This document shows positions 34,192-44,295 of a stretch of DNA of 64,000 nt, in pieces. Numbering within the stretch: position 1 is the stretch's first letter; each line of letters opens with the position of its first letter. This DNA comes from Entoloma clypeatum (taxonomy: Eukaryota > Basidiomycota > Agaricomycetes > Agaricales > Entolomataceae), in assembly GCA_963565915.1 (NCBI GenBank), contig OY751489.1:1984001-2048000 (forward strand). Direction: 5' to 3'. Made by a program: the position numbers and the translations under genes. Under the pieces are notes generated by a model. The model ran no database searches and was not told the origin of the DNA. It saw nothing but the letters and a program-made list of their open reading frames with translations.

Positions 34192-35909
34192 TCACTTGCA
34201 GAGATGAATGTTTGATGGCGTGGCTCTGGTCAAATCTAATGCAAGAATTGTTATCGTGCCTTCCCAGATTCTAAAAAACTCACAAGAACTCCATGCATTG
34301 GAACGAGGAGACTTACTTCTCAACAACAAGTCTCTAATCTGACGTCCAAATCCGGTTTTTTCCATGTAGTCAGCGCCGCCCAGAGCCGTCATTGAATCTT
34401 CCATTGCAGCGCATGCCTTTTCCGCTGCAAATGCTTTTGCCACTGGAGTCAACACCCTCAGCCACCTTTGTTCGTCCAAAGAGGCTGTACCACATTCAGT
34501 CTTACCCAAGAGGGTGATAGTTCCGGGGGTGAGATGTGTCAAAGCTCGATAGGCCAAGCTAATGGATGCCAAACGAGAGACATGTAAGGGAGAATCCTGA
34601 AGCAGCCGAGTTCCGCTATCGATTGTCCGAATTTTTGCAAAGGCTGTTGCTATTGAAAGACGCTTGCGTACCCCGCCAACAGAGGCTATGGCGGACCAAA
34701 GACGTGTTATGTTGACAACGGAGATGTTCTTTATCCCTCGATTCACAGAGCCGATGAGATAACCCTCTGAAAACTCCAAGGACAATTCGGCTGTTGGCAA
34801 TTTGTCGCGCTCCGATCTCGTTCTGCAGTCTATGGATATAGATGTTATTGCTCGTCGTAGACGGCACAGGGGCAGAAGGACTTCGAAGAAGGAGAAGCCT
34901 CAACGGGACCAGGAAAAGCGAGATACCTCGAAAACCGTCTTTTATCGATCCAGTTCGGGCCAGCGCGACTGACGCATCACCATCAGTCGCGCTGGAGAAC
35001 CACTTGAAGCCGTTTGGTGTATACTGAGGTCCAAAGGCACTGTCATTGCTTGCAGATACTGCGATAGTTTTTGTTTGCGAGACATCGGATCCGCCAGGTC
35101 GCTTTTAGAAAGTTAATTTGGAGAAAGAATTAGAACAAAACCGGACTTGCCTCTGTCATCCATGGACCAGATGTGAAGGCAAGATGGATCACGGCTGCAG
35201 GTATTGTTAGATACCCCGCACATAGAAATAGAGAGAGAATCGATTGCGTGTTACCCATCTGATGGTCTTGGGAATACTTATCTCTCTTTTCATCCCATCA
35301 GTACCCAAAAGTTCGATAACTCGAGTGGTGCCATCCGTCATGCTCAGAGGGCAGAAAAACTTGATACGGGGCAGGTGTGAACGGGCAGACAGAAGGGGGA
35401 GCAAATGCCAAGTACAAACTTCATGTGAATCGCCGACCATCAGCATCATTTTAGCAACACCATACGCCCGACTGTATTCCACATATTCATGCTCGTAAAA
35501 TATACCAGGCAATCTTTCTTTTTGTTCCAAGGCTTTGAGGTCTCTCCATCCCTCGCTTGGTGGAGCTCGACGCGTTGACCATTGGTCGCGCCACTCGGTT
35601 CCGGAGCGGATTCCTGAGAGAACTTAGCAGAGAGAGACTAGAAAGGAGATCAACACACTTGTGAGGATCTTGTCCTGAACGTGTCAAGTCTAGCTCTATC
35701 TCGAGTAGTACACTGCACTGGATGTCAGCAGACATCGCGGGACCCCGGAAAACCTAGGACCTTGAGGGAATGATGCGCTTCAAGAGGAAGAGCTACGGGA
35801 GAACAGGTAGGGGTTCTTCGACATACTGTAAGGGGTTTGGGAGGAAAAGTTGGGTCGCCAAACCCTGTAGCTAAGGACTTACTGGCTGATAGCCACGTTC
35901 AACCCGCAT
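34192..35909 (-). pseudogene. Acyl-CoA dehydrogenase (AidB-like) with several reading-frame breaks
   Basis: Most of an AidB-like acyl-CoA dehydrogenase is readable on the minus strand: GTEWRDQWSTRRAPPSEGWR, EYVEYSRAYGVAKMML, FFCPLSMTDGTTRVIELLGT, NGFKWFSSATDGDASVALAR, LPTAELSLEFSEGYLIG, VSRLASISLAYRALTHL and MTALGGADYMEKTGFGRQIRD. The frame breaks at least four times: a TAG in the N-terminal part (near 35805), a one-base shift before DKILT (about 35660), a shift between IGARQ and LPTAEL (about 34800), and a shift between RQIRD and VVEKIWEGT (about 34325). No GT-AG intron repairs these without loss of conserved residues. The family oxidises acyl-CoA substrates with FAD. Sequencing error is a possible cause of one break but unlikely for all. 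Confidence 0.72.
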
Positions 35910-36307
35910 TTGAGGGGAAAGACCAACAACACCACTTGACCCTACAGCAGCAGGACTTTCAATGATGGCAAAGGAAGTGTCAATCAGGCATAGCTCATCG
36001 AACGTGGAGGATCCTCATGCTGCCGACGTTGACGGCAAGCGAGAAAGCAAATCGAGTCGGCTGACCCCGGCCCATTCATTCATCCTCTCAAAGGTTGAGG
36101 ACCATCATCCATGACTGCATGCTTGCGCTTCACTCGTAGGGTAAGGGGAATGTATACTTTATATATTGAATCTAACCTTTCACCAGGTATGGCGATCATT
36201 CCTCGAGAACAAGGGTGTGTCTAATCATGCCTGCTCTTTTATTAATTACTCAAACTCACTGACACAGGCCATGATGCGCAGTGTTTCCCGAATGTGACCT
36301 ATTCTAT
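35910..36307. other. Region between the dehydrogenase relic and the thioesterase gene
   Basis: About 400 bases. A plus-strand open frame near 35966-36110 starts with ATG and is rich in polar residues. It has no recognisable motif, and whether it is a 5' exon of the thioesterase gene cannot be decided. Confidence 0.35.
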
Positions 36308-37082
36308 ATGCCCGCAATGTCGTTGACTCATCGATGTGGACAGCTTGTCATTCATAATGCTACACCGGGTGTCGTCGAAGCGTCCTTGAAAGTTGAGCAA
36401 TCTAACTGCACGTTATTTCCCGCAAGGAATAACTTGTCTTCTGAGTCGGATTGTCAGTGAACCGAGTTGGAGTGCGTAAATGCCTATCTCCGTCCCCGTG
36501 TAGCCCTAAGAGCCTCTATAGACAGGTATACGACAAACACTGCCTTTAGCTCATAGGATCGCTCATGGCTTTTTGTACTTAGTACATGGCGGTCTGATAC
36601 TGTCTCTCACCGATACCCTGGGATCACTTGCCGTTGCTACCAAGGGACAGTACATGACCGGCGTCTCCACCGATATCGGGACGTCGTTTATCCGACCTGC
36701 TGGACGAGTGGGTGATACCTTGCAAGCCAAAGCTTTCTTGACAGCCATAGGTGAAAGCCAAGTTCAACATCGAGATAAAAGTTTACACGGACTTGATAGG
36801 CAAGTCGTTGGCTTACACGAGGGTTGACTTTACAACCCCTGCCGGAGAACTGGTTGCATACGGATGTAAATTTTTCCCTCTGATCACCCATTCAAGCCTG
36901 AACCACTGCTATCTCCTGAAGATCACACAAAGTATGTTGGAAAGTCTTCCTCCCATCTGGTAAGCTTCCTCTGCTCCGACTTATTCGCGATCTCGTTTTT
37001 GAATTTCATTTCACCATGAAAGAAAAATGTCAAGTTTTCAGAAGATGGCAACGACATCATTGAGGGCGAGGATGGCGAATGA
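36308..37082 (+). CDS. Hotdog-fold acyl-CoA thioesterase (PaaI/ACOT13 type), 5' end uncertain
   Basis: The 3' part is firm: exons 36583-36750, 36800-36865, 36922-36959 and 37023-37082. They read HGGLILSLTDTLGSLAVATK, MTGVSTDIGTSFIRPAGRVG, SLAYTRVDFTTPAGELVAYG, YHTKYVGK and NVKFSEDGND. The HGG motif followed by the acidic residue of TDTLG is the hotdog active-site helix. Upstream, 36308-36409 carries NATPGVVEASLKVEQSN, which also belongs to the family, and a tiny exon reading NRVG is seen near 36469. In that frame the tiny exon cannot be joined to VHGG by standard splice sites. Canonical sites (introns after 36413 and 36480) keep the frame but give CTEPSWIHGG instead. Either the 5' half has unusual splicing or a small indel has damaged it. 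Family members hydrolyse medium- to long-chain or aromatic acyl-CoA. Confidence 0.6.
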
Positions 37083-37156
37083 TTATTTAGAGAGATATTG
37101 TATAGAATTGATCATGTGCGGGACCGAACATTTCACCTTCACCTCGAACAAACACC

Positions 37157-39639
37157 ATGTCAGAGCTGTCTGCCCTGCCACCGGACCAGCCACAAAAACA
37201 CATTAGTCCCGTCAGAACCATCTCTCTCGACTTTCCTCACGGCTTTCCTTCACCATCGTCGACGCGCTCCGAATCCCCCCTCCGGCATCGTGTCCTGAGC
37301 ACGGCCCTCTCATCGACTCCAAGAGACATCATCGCACCAAAGCCTCAACGCCATCTTATCGATAGCTCAGCAAGCCAGCTCTGGCTACGCACGCCACCAC
37401 CACCTTCCCCCACGTCCTCGCGCGCGACTTCTCCTGTTTCAACGTCATCGCGTCTGCACGGGCACCGGTACCACAGCAGCACTAGCAGCAGCTTCAGTGC
37501 CCTCCACCAACATTACGAGAGTCCATCTTCGGCCACGGCTATTAAGCCGTCCAGGAGACACATGGAATATGGGGACGCAGGTATGGGGAGGCGGTGGATC
37601 AATTGGATGCACAAGAGAGGGTTGAAATGGCTTGTTTTTCCCGGCGCCATCCTGGCTTCCATACTCGTCAAGCTCTGCATAGGAATTGGTTCCTATTCTG
37701 GTCGGGTTTCCCGTTTAATGAACTGCTGATTGATTCTGACTCTTTTTGCTGCTGCAGGGAAGGGCACACCACCAATGTACGGAGACTACGAAGCCCAGCG
37801 GCATTGGATGGAGTTGACAATACACCTGCCCGTAAGGCGGTGGTATACATATGATCTTCAGTATTGGGGCCTTGATTATCCTCCGTTGACGGCGTACATT
37901 TCGTGGCTTTGTGGGATTATGTGAGTCGTCCCCTTTATTTTTATTGTCTTGGGAAGTAATCAAGATATCTTCAAGTGGTTTCTGGATAGATTCTTCATGG
38001 CTGGCGCTGGATAAATCTCGAGGCATGGAAACCGAAGGCAGCAAGCTGTTCATGCGGTCAACCGTAATTGCCCTGGACACGTTGATATATGTCCCTGCGT
38101 TGATAATATTCATACGAACCTTTCATGGAACCCGTTCAAAGCGAACACAAGTAAGTTGTACCTATTTGTATGGTGAATTCATTCTCAACTTTCAGAGCAT
38201 CGCCCTTTTAACTCTCTTGTTTCAACCAGCACTTCTGCTAATCGATAATGGGCACTTCCAGTACAACTCAGTCATGCTTGGTGCGTTGTCACAACTCTTT
38301 TTGTCCCGTGCCTGACATACAGGTAATATACAGGCCTCACAACGATTGCTCTGAATTTTTTCTCCAAAGGCCATGACCTCTTGGGCGCTGTATGTTTTGT
38401 CCTCAGTCTTTGTTTCAAACAGATGTCCCTGTATTATGCACCTACCATCGGATCATATCTTCTCGCGAAATGTATATATCTCGGACCAACCAGCGGGTAA
38501 GCAATCAGTTATGGTTCTTTCCCAAGAAACCAATACTTACCTCTGTCAGGGTCACTCTTTTTATTCGCCTAGCCACTGTCACTATCCTCACATTCCTTTT
38601 ACTATTTTCACCATTCCTTCCGCCTTTCGCCCCGCTTTCTGGAATTCTCGATCCTATCACGCGAATATTCCCCTTTTCTCGTGGTCTTTTTGAGGACAAA
38701 GTGGCGAATTTCTGGTGCTTTTCAAATGTCCTGTTCAAATGGAAGAAATGGGCGTCTCCTGGTTTTTTAATCAAACTCTCGACCGGTTTGACGGCACTTG
38801 GCTTCCTTCCTGGGGTGACGAATCTCCTTCGAGCTGGGCACAAATTCCGTGTCATGGAAAAACCACAACCTACTGCCTCGTCGTACAAACTGAGGGCGGC
38901 GCCATTCTTTCCGCTGTTGCCATATGCACTCCTTACATCGTCCATGGCCTTCTTTCTGTTTTCGTTTCAAGTCCATGAAAAGACCATATTAGTACCCCTC
39001 CTACCACTCACTCTCATACTCTCTGGGGCCCCAGTGCACTCGTCTGTTTTCTGCTGGGGTGTGTTGGTGAACAATACAGCTGTGTTCAGGTAACTGGCCT
39101 CCGTATTTTTTCATCATGAACCCGACTGAATGAATGCAGTATGTGGCCACTTTTCAAACGAGACGGATTGGGTCTGCAGTACGTTGTGATGCTTATCTTG
39201 TGGAACCGATTAATCGGGTATAATCCTCTTCGACTTCCTTTCAAGCATGCTGCATTCTCGATGGTGTGTATCCTGTGTTATTTATTCCTGTGTTGGCGAG
39301 TGACAGTGAGATCAGGCTGTTTATTCTGCTTTCGTCGCTGTGCACGCTGCCGAAGTCTTGTTCGATCCTCCAGCACGTTATCCGGATCTGTATACCGTAC
39401 TGAACGTGCTCATTTCCATGCCGGTGTTTGGGCTTACGTGGCTATGGAGCATCAAAAGCGGCATCGAAGTTGAGTGGGCACTCGGAGGGCTTGGGGTGAA
39501 GGAGAAGGGGAACGGAGTAGGGGAGAGACGGCGGTCGTTTTCGGCATCGTCTGAAAGTGTGGCGGGAGAGGGTGAGACAGAGAGCTATCGGCAGCAGGGA
39601 GGGAGGACAGCCAGCCTGAGCTTGCGACGACATAACTGA
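37157..39639 (+). CDS. ALG6: Dolichyl-P-Glc:Man9GlcNAc2-PP-dolichol alpha-1,3-glucosyltransferase
   Basis: Eight exons (37157-37700, 37758-37920, 37976-38150, 38196-38280, 38334-38496, 38550-39089, 39140-39263, 39316-39639) give 705 residues. The catalytic lumenal loop [13 protein letters not shown], then [52 protein letters not shown] and [18 protein letters not shown] are diagnostic of Alg6/Alg8 enzymes. YWGLDYPPL and [10 protein letters not shown] point to Alg6. It adds the first glucose to the lipid-linked oligosaccharide in the ER lumen. About ten membrane segments follow a Ser/Pro-rich cytosolic extension of some 145 residues, which the yeast enzyme lacks. The C-terminus is also extended and polar. 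Confidence 0.93.
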
Positions 39640-39649
39640 CGGTTACGTA

Positions 39650-41030
39650 ATGAATATTAATATGTCACTACTATCACTTCCACTGGCACGCCGTCGCTGC
39701 GCCCGATGTTTGCCTGCCCTCCTCCTCCGCTCGCTCACAACAGAAACAGTCGCCACCTCCCCTCCCCCACCGCCCCCCTTTCTCCCCCCGAACAATCCCA
39801 GCAAACCCCGCCCCTCTCTTTACCTCCGGCCCCGCCCTGCCGTCCCTAGCCAGCGTCAAGCCCTCCCAACACTCCCGCCCACCTTTGGCCGCAACCAACT
39901 CCTCCCCGTCTCAAACGACACACGAGCCCTCTTGGAATCTATTCTCTCTCAGTTCAACGCACCCATCCGCTATGCCTTTGCCTACGGTTCTGGCGTATTC
40001 GAACAAGACGGCTATACCCAATCGAATGCTGCCGACGCACCAATGCTGGATTTCATGTTCGCAGTAACCCACCCTACTCACTTCCACTCTATCAATATGC
40101 AGCAATTTCCTCAGCATTATCCGCTGCACGCTCGCCTCTTCGGATCATCGTATGTCTCCCAGTTGGAGGAGCTAGGCCCCGGCGTCTGGTTTAATGCATA
40201 TGTACAGATGAATGGCGTGGTACGTTTCCTAAAGACCTCCAGATGACAACATTCATCTACTAACTATATCGCTTCTTTGCAGAAGATCAAATATGGCGTA
40301 ACCACCATCGACAATTTATGCTCCGACTTGTTAAACTGGAAGACGTTGTATCTCGCTGGCCGAATGCACAAGCCCCTCCGCATCATTAAAGATGACGCGC
40401 GCGTCAGGCTAACCCAGCAAGTCAATCTCACCTCGGCCGTCCGCGTCGCCCTTCTCACCCTCCCATCCGAGTTCTCTGAAACGGAGCTGTTCAAGCGCAT
40501 AGCGGGCATAAGCTACACAGGCGATCCGCGCATGGTTCTTCCGGCCGAAAACAGGGGAAAGGTCTGCAATATCGTCCGCAAACAGAGTCCCCAGTTTAAA
40601 GAACTGTACCATCGCTTGGTGGTGGGGCTCCCTGGAGTGCACTGGCCGTCCTACTCCTCGGCAATACAGCAGGACACGAGTCCACAAGCCAGATCTGCAC
40701 ACCTCAAGAAGTTGCCGTCGAACCTGCTGAGCGGGATCAAGACCAATTATAGGAGTTCCACCTCTATTCCTCCAATAGAAGCCGACGAGACTGCGTATTG
40801 GCTGCACCTCGCACAGCACGAGAAGCTGCCACGCGTTTTGATCCAAGGTCAGTATCGCCTTGATTGCGCATTGTTGATGACATCCAATTCTGGTCTTACC
40901 AGAAACGAGCAAAATCGTCCGGTACCCGGCCACAGTGCAATCTATCAAAGGCATCGCGAGCGCAGGGCTCGGAAAGAGTCTGCGATATGGTGCAGCGAAG
41001 ATTGGCAAATGGTGGTCAGGCTCACGGTGA
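39650..41030 (+). CDS. TAM41: Mitochondrial phosphatidate cytidylyltransferase Tam41
   Basis: Three exons (39650-40219, 40283-40847, 40903-41030) encode 420 residues. An Arg-rich presequence (LPLARRRCARCLPALLLRSL) is followed by a Pro-rich linker. The nucleotidyltransferase core then reads IRYAFAYGSGVFEQDGY and MLDFMFAVTHPTHFH, with GSG and the aspartate pair as expected. Next come KIKYGVTTIDNLCSDLLNWK, LYLAGRMHKPL and the C-terminal SIKGIASAGLGKSLRYGAAK. The enzyme makes CDP-diacylglycerol from phosphatidate on the matrix side of the inner membrane, the first step of cardiolipin synthesis. It begins 11 bases after the ALG6 stop codon, so its promoter must lie inside ALG6. ATG 39662 is an alternative start. 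Confidence 0.93.
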
Positions 41031-41224
41031 CTGGCATCGTCCTTGACTCTTGTCATATGTATTATTGCACACTTAGATGGTATATTATTTAAAACACTAC
41101 ATATCCGTTGTCATGGTGTCAGCCCATTGACCCCGAGTCAATTAAGTATTCATTGTCAACCAACTCATCCAAATCTCACCCTCACTCGAGTGACTGTATA
41201 TAATATATCATCTGCCCCGTCGTC

Positions 41225-42935
41225 ATGTCTATACCCTCGTCCCCGCAGCTGCGCTTATCTCCCAGCATTCATTATGAATCTTCTTCGAGCTATCCTGTCT
41301 CCCGAACGGTCGCCATTATCAAGCCCCACGCGCTGCGCCACCGATTCGATATCGAACGTCGGATCCAAGAAGCCAGCTTCGAGGTTCGATTTCCCTATAT
41401 CCGGAACGCATCTTGTCCAGAAGCTCATGTGCGAATTGTATATGAACCGAACAGATTGTGAAAGAAAGGCAAATGGAGTTCGACACCGAGACCGATCCCG
41501 ACACCTTGTTCGAGCTTTTTGGCGACGATGCCGTCTCCTTCTCTGAGTGCGTCTCATTCAGGCTATGACTGCTCTGTCAATATCTGACCCCAGAATTTCC
41601 ATAGAGGCCCTGTTTGGGTGTATGTCCTCGAGCGCCGCCGAGCCGTGGAGGTCTGGAATACCCTGATGGGCGACCGAGATCCCGAGTTTGCTCGCAAAGA
41701 GGCGCCAAATTCCCTCCGTGCTCTCTACGGGATTTCATTGGAGCAGAACGGAACAATGGGGTCCTCTGACGTTCAGACAGCTGAACTTCAGATTGCATCC
41801 CTCTTTGCTTCATCTCCCATTTTCACAACGACCGATCTCCCCGACGACCGGTATGGCACTATGAACTCAGTCTCATCGTCCGTCCTTTCCGCCCTTAAAA
41901 GGGAAGCAGCTTCCGACGAAGGATACGCCCCATCCAATGCAACTAACCCGTCCACCGTCGGAGGGAGCAGCAGCAAGGCCACGACAAACGATAAATCGGC
42001 CTTTCGCGCCCGCGCAGTCCCAGCTACGAACACCACTCCAGATAGCGTACCCCGCATGTCCCGCAGCGCCGCCCTGCGTGTTGGCTTGGCGGTAGACAAG
42101 ACAGAATCCGGTCCGCGGGCTCCGCTTTCCAAGGAGAGATTGGCGAAGACGTTCGCAAACGTCCCTGGGCATAAACGCGCAGAGACCATACAAGTAGCGT
42201 CGACTGCCGCACCCGCTATATCACCTCGAATGACGCGTGCAGCTTCCTTGAGGCTCGGTCTAAAGCCCGCAGAAACGGCTAGGAGGCGGACGTTGAGTAC
42301 CGATGACACGGTCAAGGCGACATTCGAAGGAGTTCCTGGGCATAAACGCAGGGAATCCATTTCGGTCGCGTCGACAAAAGCACCTACTGTGGCCCCAAGA
42401 TTGAACAAGAGCGCTTCGCTGCGAGCACAGAAAGAACCGGCTCCGCCGTCTTCGTTCATGTGTACGTTGCCGTTTAATCCTCCCCAGGAGTTTTGTGCTA
42501 ATAAAATACTTTTTGTTAGTCAGAAGCGCACCCTCCTCTGCGCCAAAGCCACCACCGAGTTTATCGAGAAGCGCCTCGTCTGGTTCTCTGAAAGCCTTAC
42601 GGCCATCAGTGGTCCCACCTCCCTCTGCCCGTCCAGCATCACAGGCAGCGCAGGCTCCAGTATCACGCTATGCCATTCCCCGCGCTTCTTCTGTGTCAAG
42701 TCACCGGCCCCGTTCGACATCACCAACTCAAAAGGATACAGCTACCTCTACTGTCAAGCCCCGGCCACGTCCGAGCAGTGTCTGCGCGCCGTCCATCACT
42801 CCAAGGACCAACAGGAGTGCAGCATTGAGAGCGGCTAAGCAGGAGGCGGAGAACGCTGCCGCCTCGGCTGCTGCAAAGAGGGCTGCACGTCCGAGGGTAG
42901 CGCCTTCGAGCTTCAAACACATTGTCGCCGTCTAA
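41225..42935 (+). CDS. NDK-domain protein with degenerate active site and repetitive C-terminus
   Basis: Exons 41225-41383, 41455-41546, 41605-42461 and 42520-42935 encode 507 residues. Residues 27-150 follow the nucleoside diphosphate kinase fold: RTVAIIKPHALRHRFDIERR, GPVWVYVLERRRAVEVWNTL, MGDRDPEFARKEAPNSLRAL and then NGTMGSSDVQTAELQIASLF. In active NDKs the last motif is NxxHGSD; here the phosphorylated histidine position is Met (about residue 135), so kinase activity by the usual mechanism is not expected. The C-terminal 350 residues are Ala/Ser/Pro-rich, basic and repetitive: units of the type PRMSRSAALRVGL recur four times, and VPGHKR units twice. The tail could bind microtubules or nucleic acid, which is only a guess. 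Confidence 0.85.
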
Positions 42936-43133
42936 GTTTGTTTGCGAATATACCATGTGCTGGTCGCTTCCCTGTGTATCATTTATCTACCTATTTTATT
43001 GAGCTATGTATGGATTGCATGTATGTCGTTTTATCTTTTGTAGGACTTGGCTGATACCTTGTGACGTGTTCGTGACAATTGCTCGGACGTGTCATTATCA
43101 TGAGTTGGAGCTGCTCACATTCTCTCATCTCAA

Positions 43134-44067
43134 ATGCCCGTCGGTATTGAAGCTTGGGTTACCCAGATACCCCCCATCACGCGCAGCTGGTTGGCATTGG
43201 CTGTACTCACCAGTTTGGCCGTCGTCAGTACCTTCACCAGTCTCGCCTCTTGGCTCGTTGTGCTAAGTCCCTGATAGCAATGTCATCTGGTGACCACGCT
43301 GCAGCTCTACTATAGCCCCAAAAGCACTTTTATCAATGGACAGGTAATATGAATGACATTCTCCAACTGGTCGCACTGAAAACCGACAACACCCTCAACA
43401 GGTATGGCGTCTCGCCACCACTTTCTTCTACTTTGGTCCGATTTCAGTCGACTTCATCTTTCACCTGTTCTTCTTGTGAGTTGCCTTTGCCCAATCATCA
43501 TAATGTCTATGCTGAGTTCTTGGCTAGCATGAGATACAGTAGAATGCTGGAAGAGTCGTCCTTCGCCAATCGAAAAGCGGATTACTTCTGGTTGCTCTTC
43601 CTCTCCTCCATCATGCTCCTCGTCAGTATTCCATTCCATGTCTGCTTTCGAATGATGAAACTTCATCCAATTTTCATTAAGCTGGTGTCCCCACTGTTCA
43701 ACCTTCCCTTCCTTTCCTCGTCACTCGCCTTCGTACCAATATACTTGTGGTCCCGGAGGCACCCATCCACCCCGATCTCCCTATTCGGCCTCATTACTAT
43801 CACTGCACCTTACCTTCCTATCGCTCTTGTCGCCTTCTCATGGGTATTGAATGGATCATGGGTTGCTGCTGCGGGTGATCTTCTCGGGTGCGCCGTAGGA
43901 CACATTGGCTGGTTTATGAGAGACGTGTGGACACGCGAGATGGTCGGTGGTAACACGTTCTTTAGTGAAGCACCAGTTCCATTGTGCGTCTTCCCAAGTC
44001 ATACCGTATTGTTCCCAGATTGATATTGTCTAATTTCCTCAGAAAACGGTTATTTGGCGAACAGTAA
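43134..44067 (+). CDS. DER1: Derlin, ER-associated degradation membrane protein
   Basis: Exons 43134-43223, 43278-43343, 43402-43475, 43528-43621, 43682-43983 and 44043-44067 encode 216 residues. Derlin landmarks are PPITRSWLALAVLTSLAV, HLVTTLQLYYSPK, VWRLATTFFYFGPISVDFIF, MRYSRMLEESSFANRKADYF and LPFLSSSLAFVPIYLWSRR. The WR motif and the Gx3G-like GCAVGHIGWF near the end belong to the rhomboid-like pseudoprotease fold; no catalytic serine is present. Derlins help retrotranslocate misfolded proteins from the ER. Intron 4 is 60 nt and stop-free, so retention keeps the frame. Whether it matches yeast Der1 or Dfm1 more closely is not settled; the short tail without an SHP box favours Der1. Confidence 0.9.
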
Positions 44068-44102
44068 GCTGTCTAAGGACTATGCGTATGTAGGATACAA
44101 AC

Positions 44103-44115
44103 GGGGGGGGGGGGG
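44103..44115 (+). repeat. Poly-G tract
   Basis: Thirteen consecutive G bases lie in the 3' region of the derlin gene. Such a run is prone to length error in sequencing. Confidence 0.9.
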
Positions 44116-44295
44116 CACAGAATATTGGCTGGAGGTTGTTGACGCCCAATTTTGAGGTCGGCAGGGTTTAAGTTCGAGGCCCAACTTTCTTTTGATGCGC
44201 GGGGTACACCGTTTTCTTGGGTCCTGATGATTATAGGTCTATGAACTATCTATCAGTAAGATCCTCTCGTTCCTGGTCGTTGGGGCTCCTGCATA

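Noticed and set aside
34266..34326. Simple intron near the end of the acyl-CoA dehydrogenase
   Set aside because: The GT donor and AG acceptor present do not share a phase with the upstream frame; the conserved residues need a one-base shift, so I treated it as a frame break.
44140..44190. Possible tRNA B-box (GTTCGAGGCCC)
   Set aside because: No matching A-box or acceptor stem can be folded around it.
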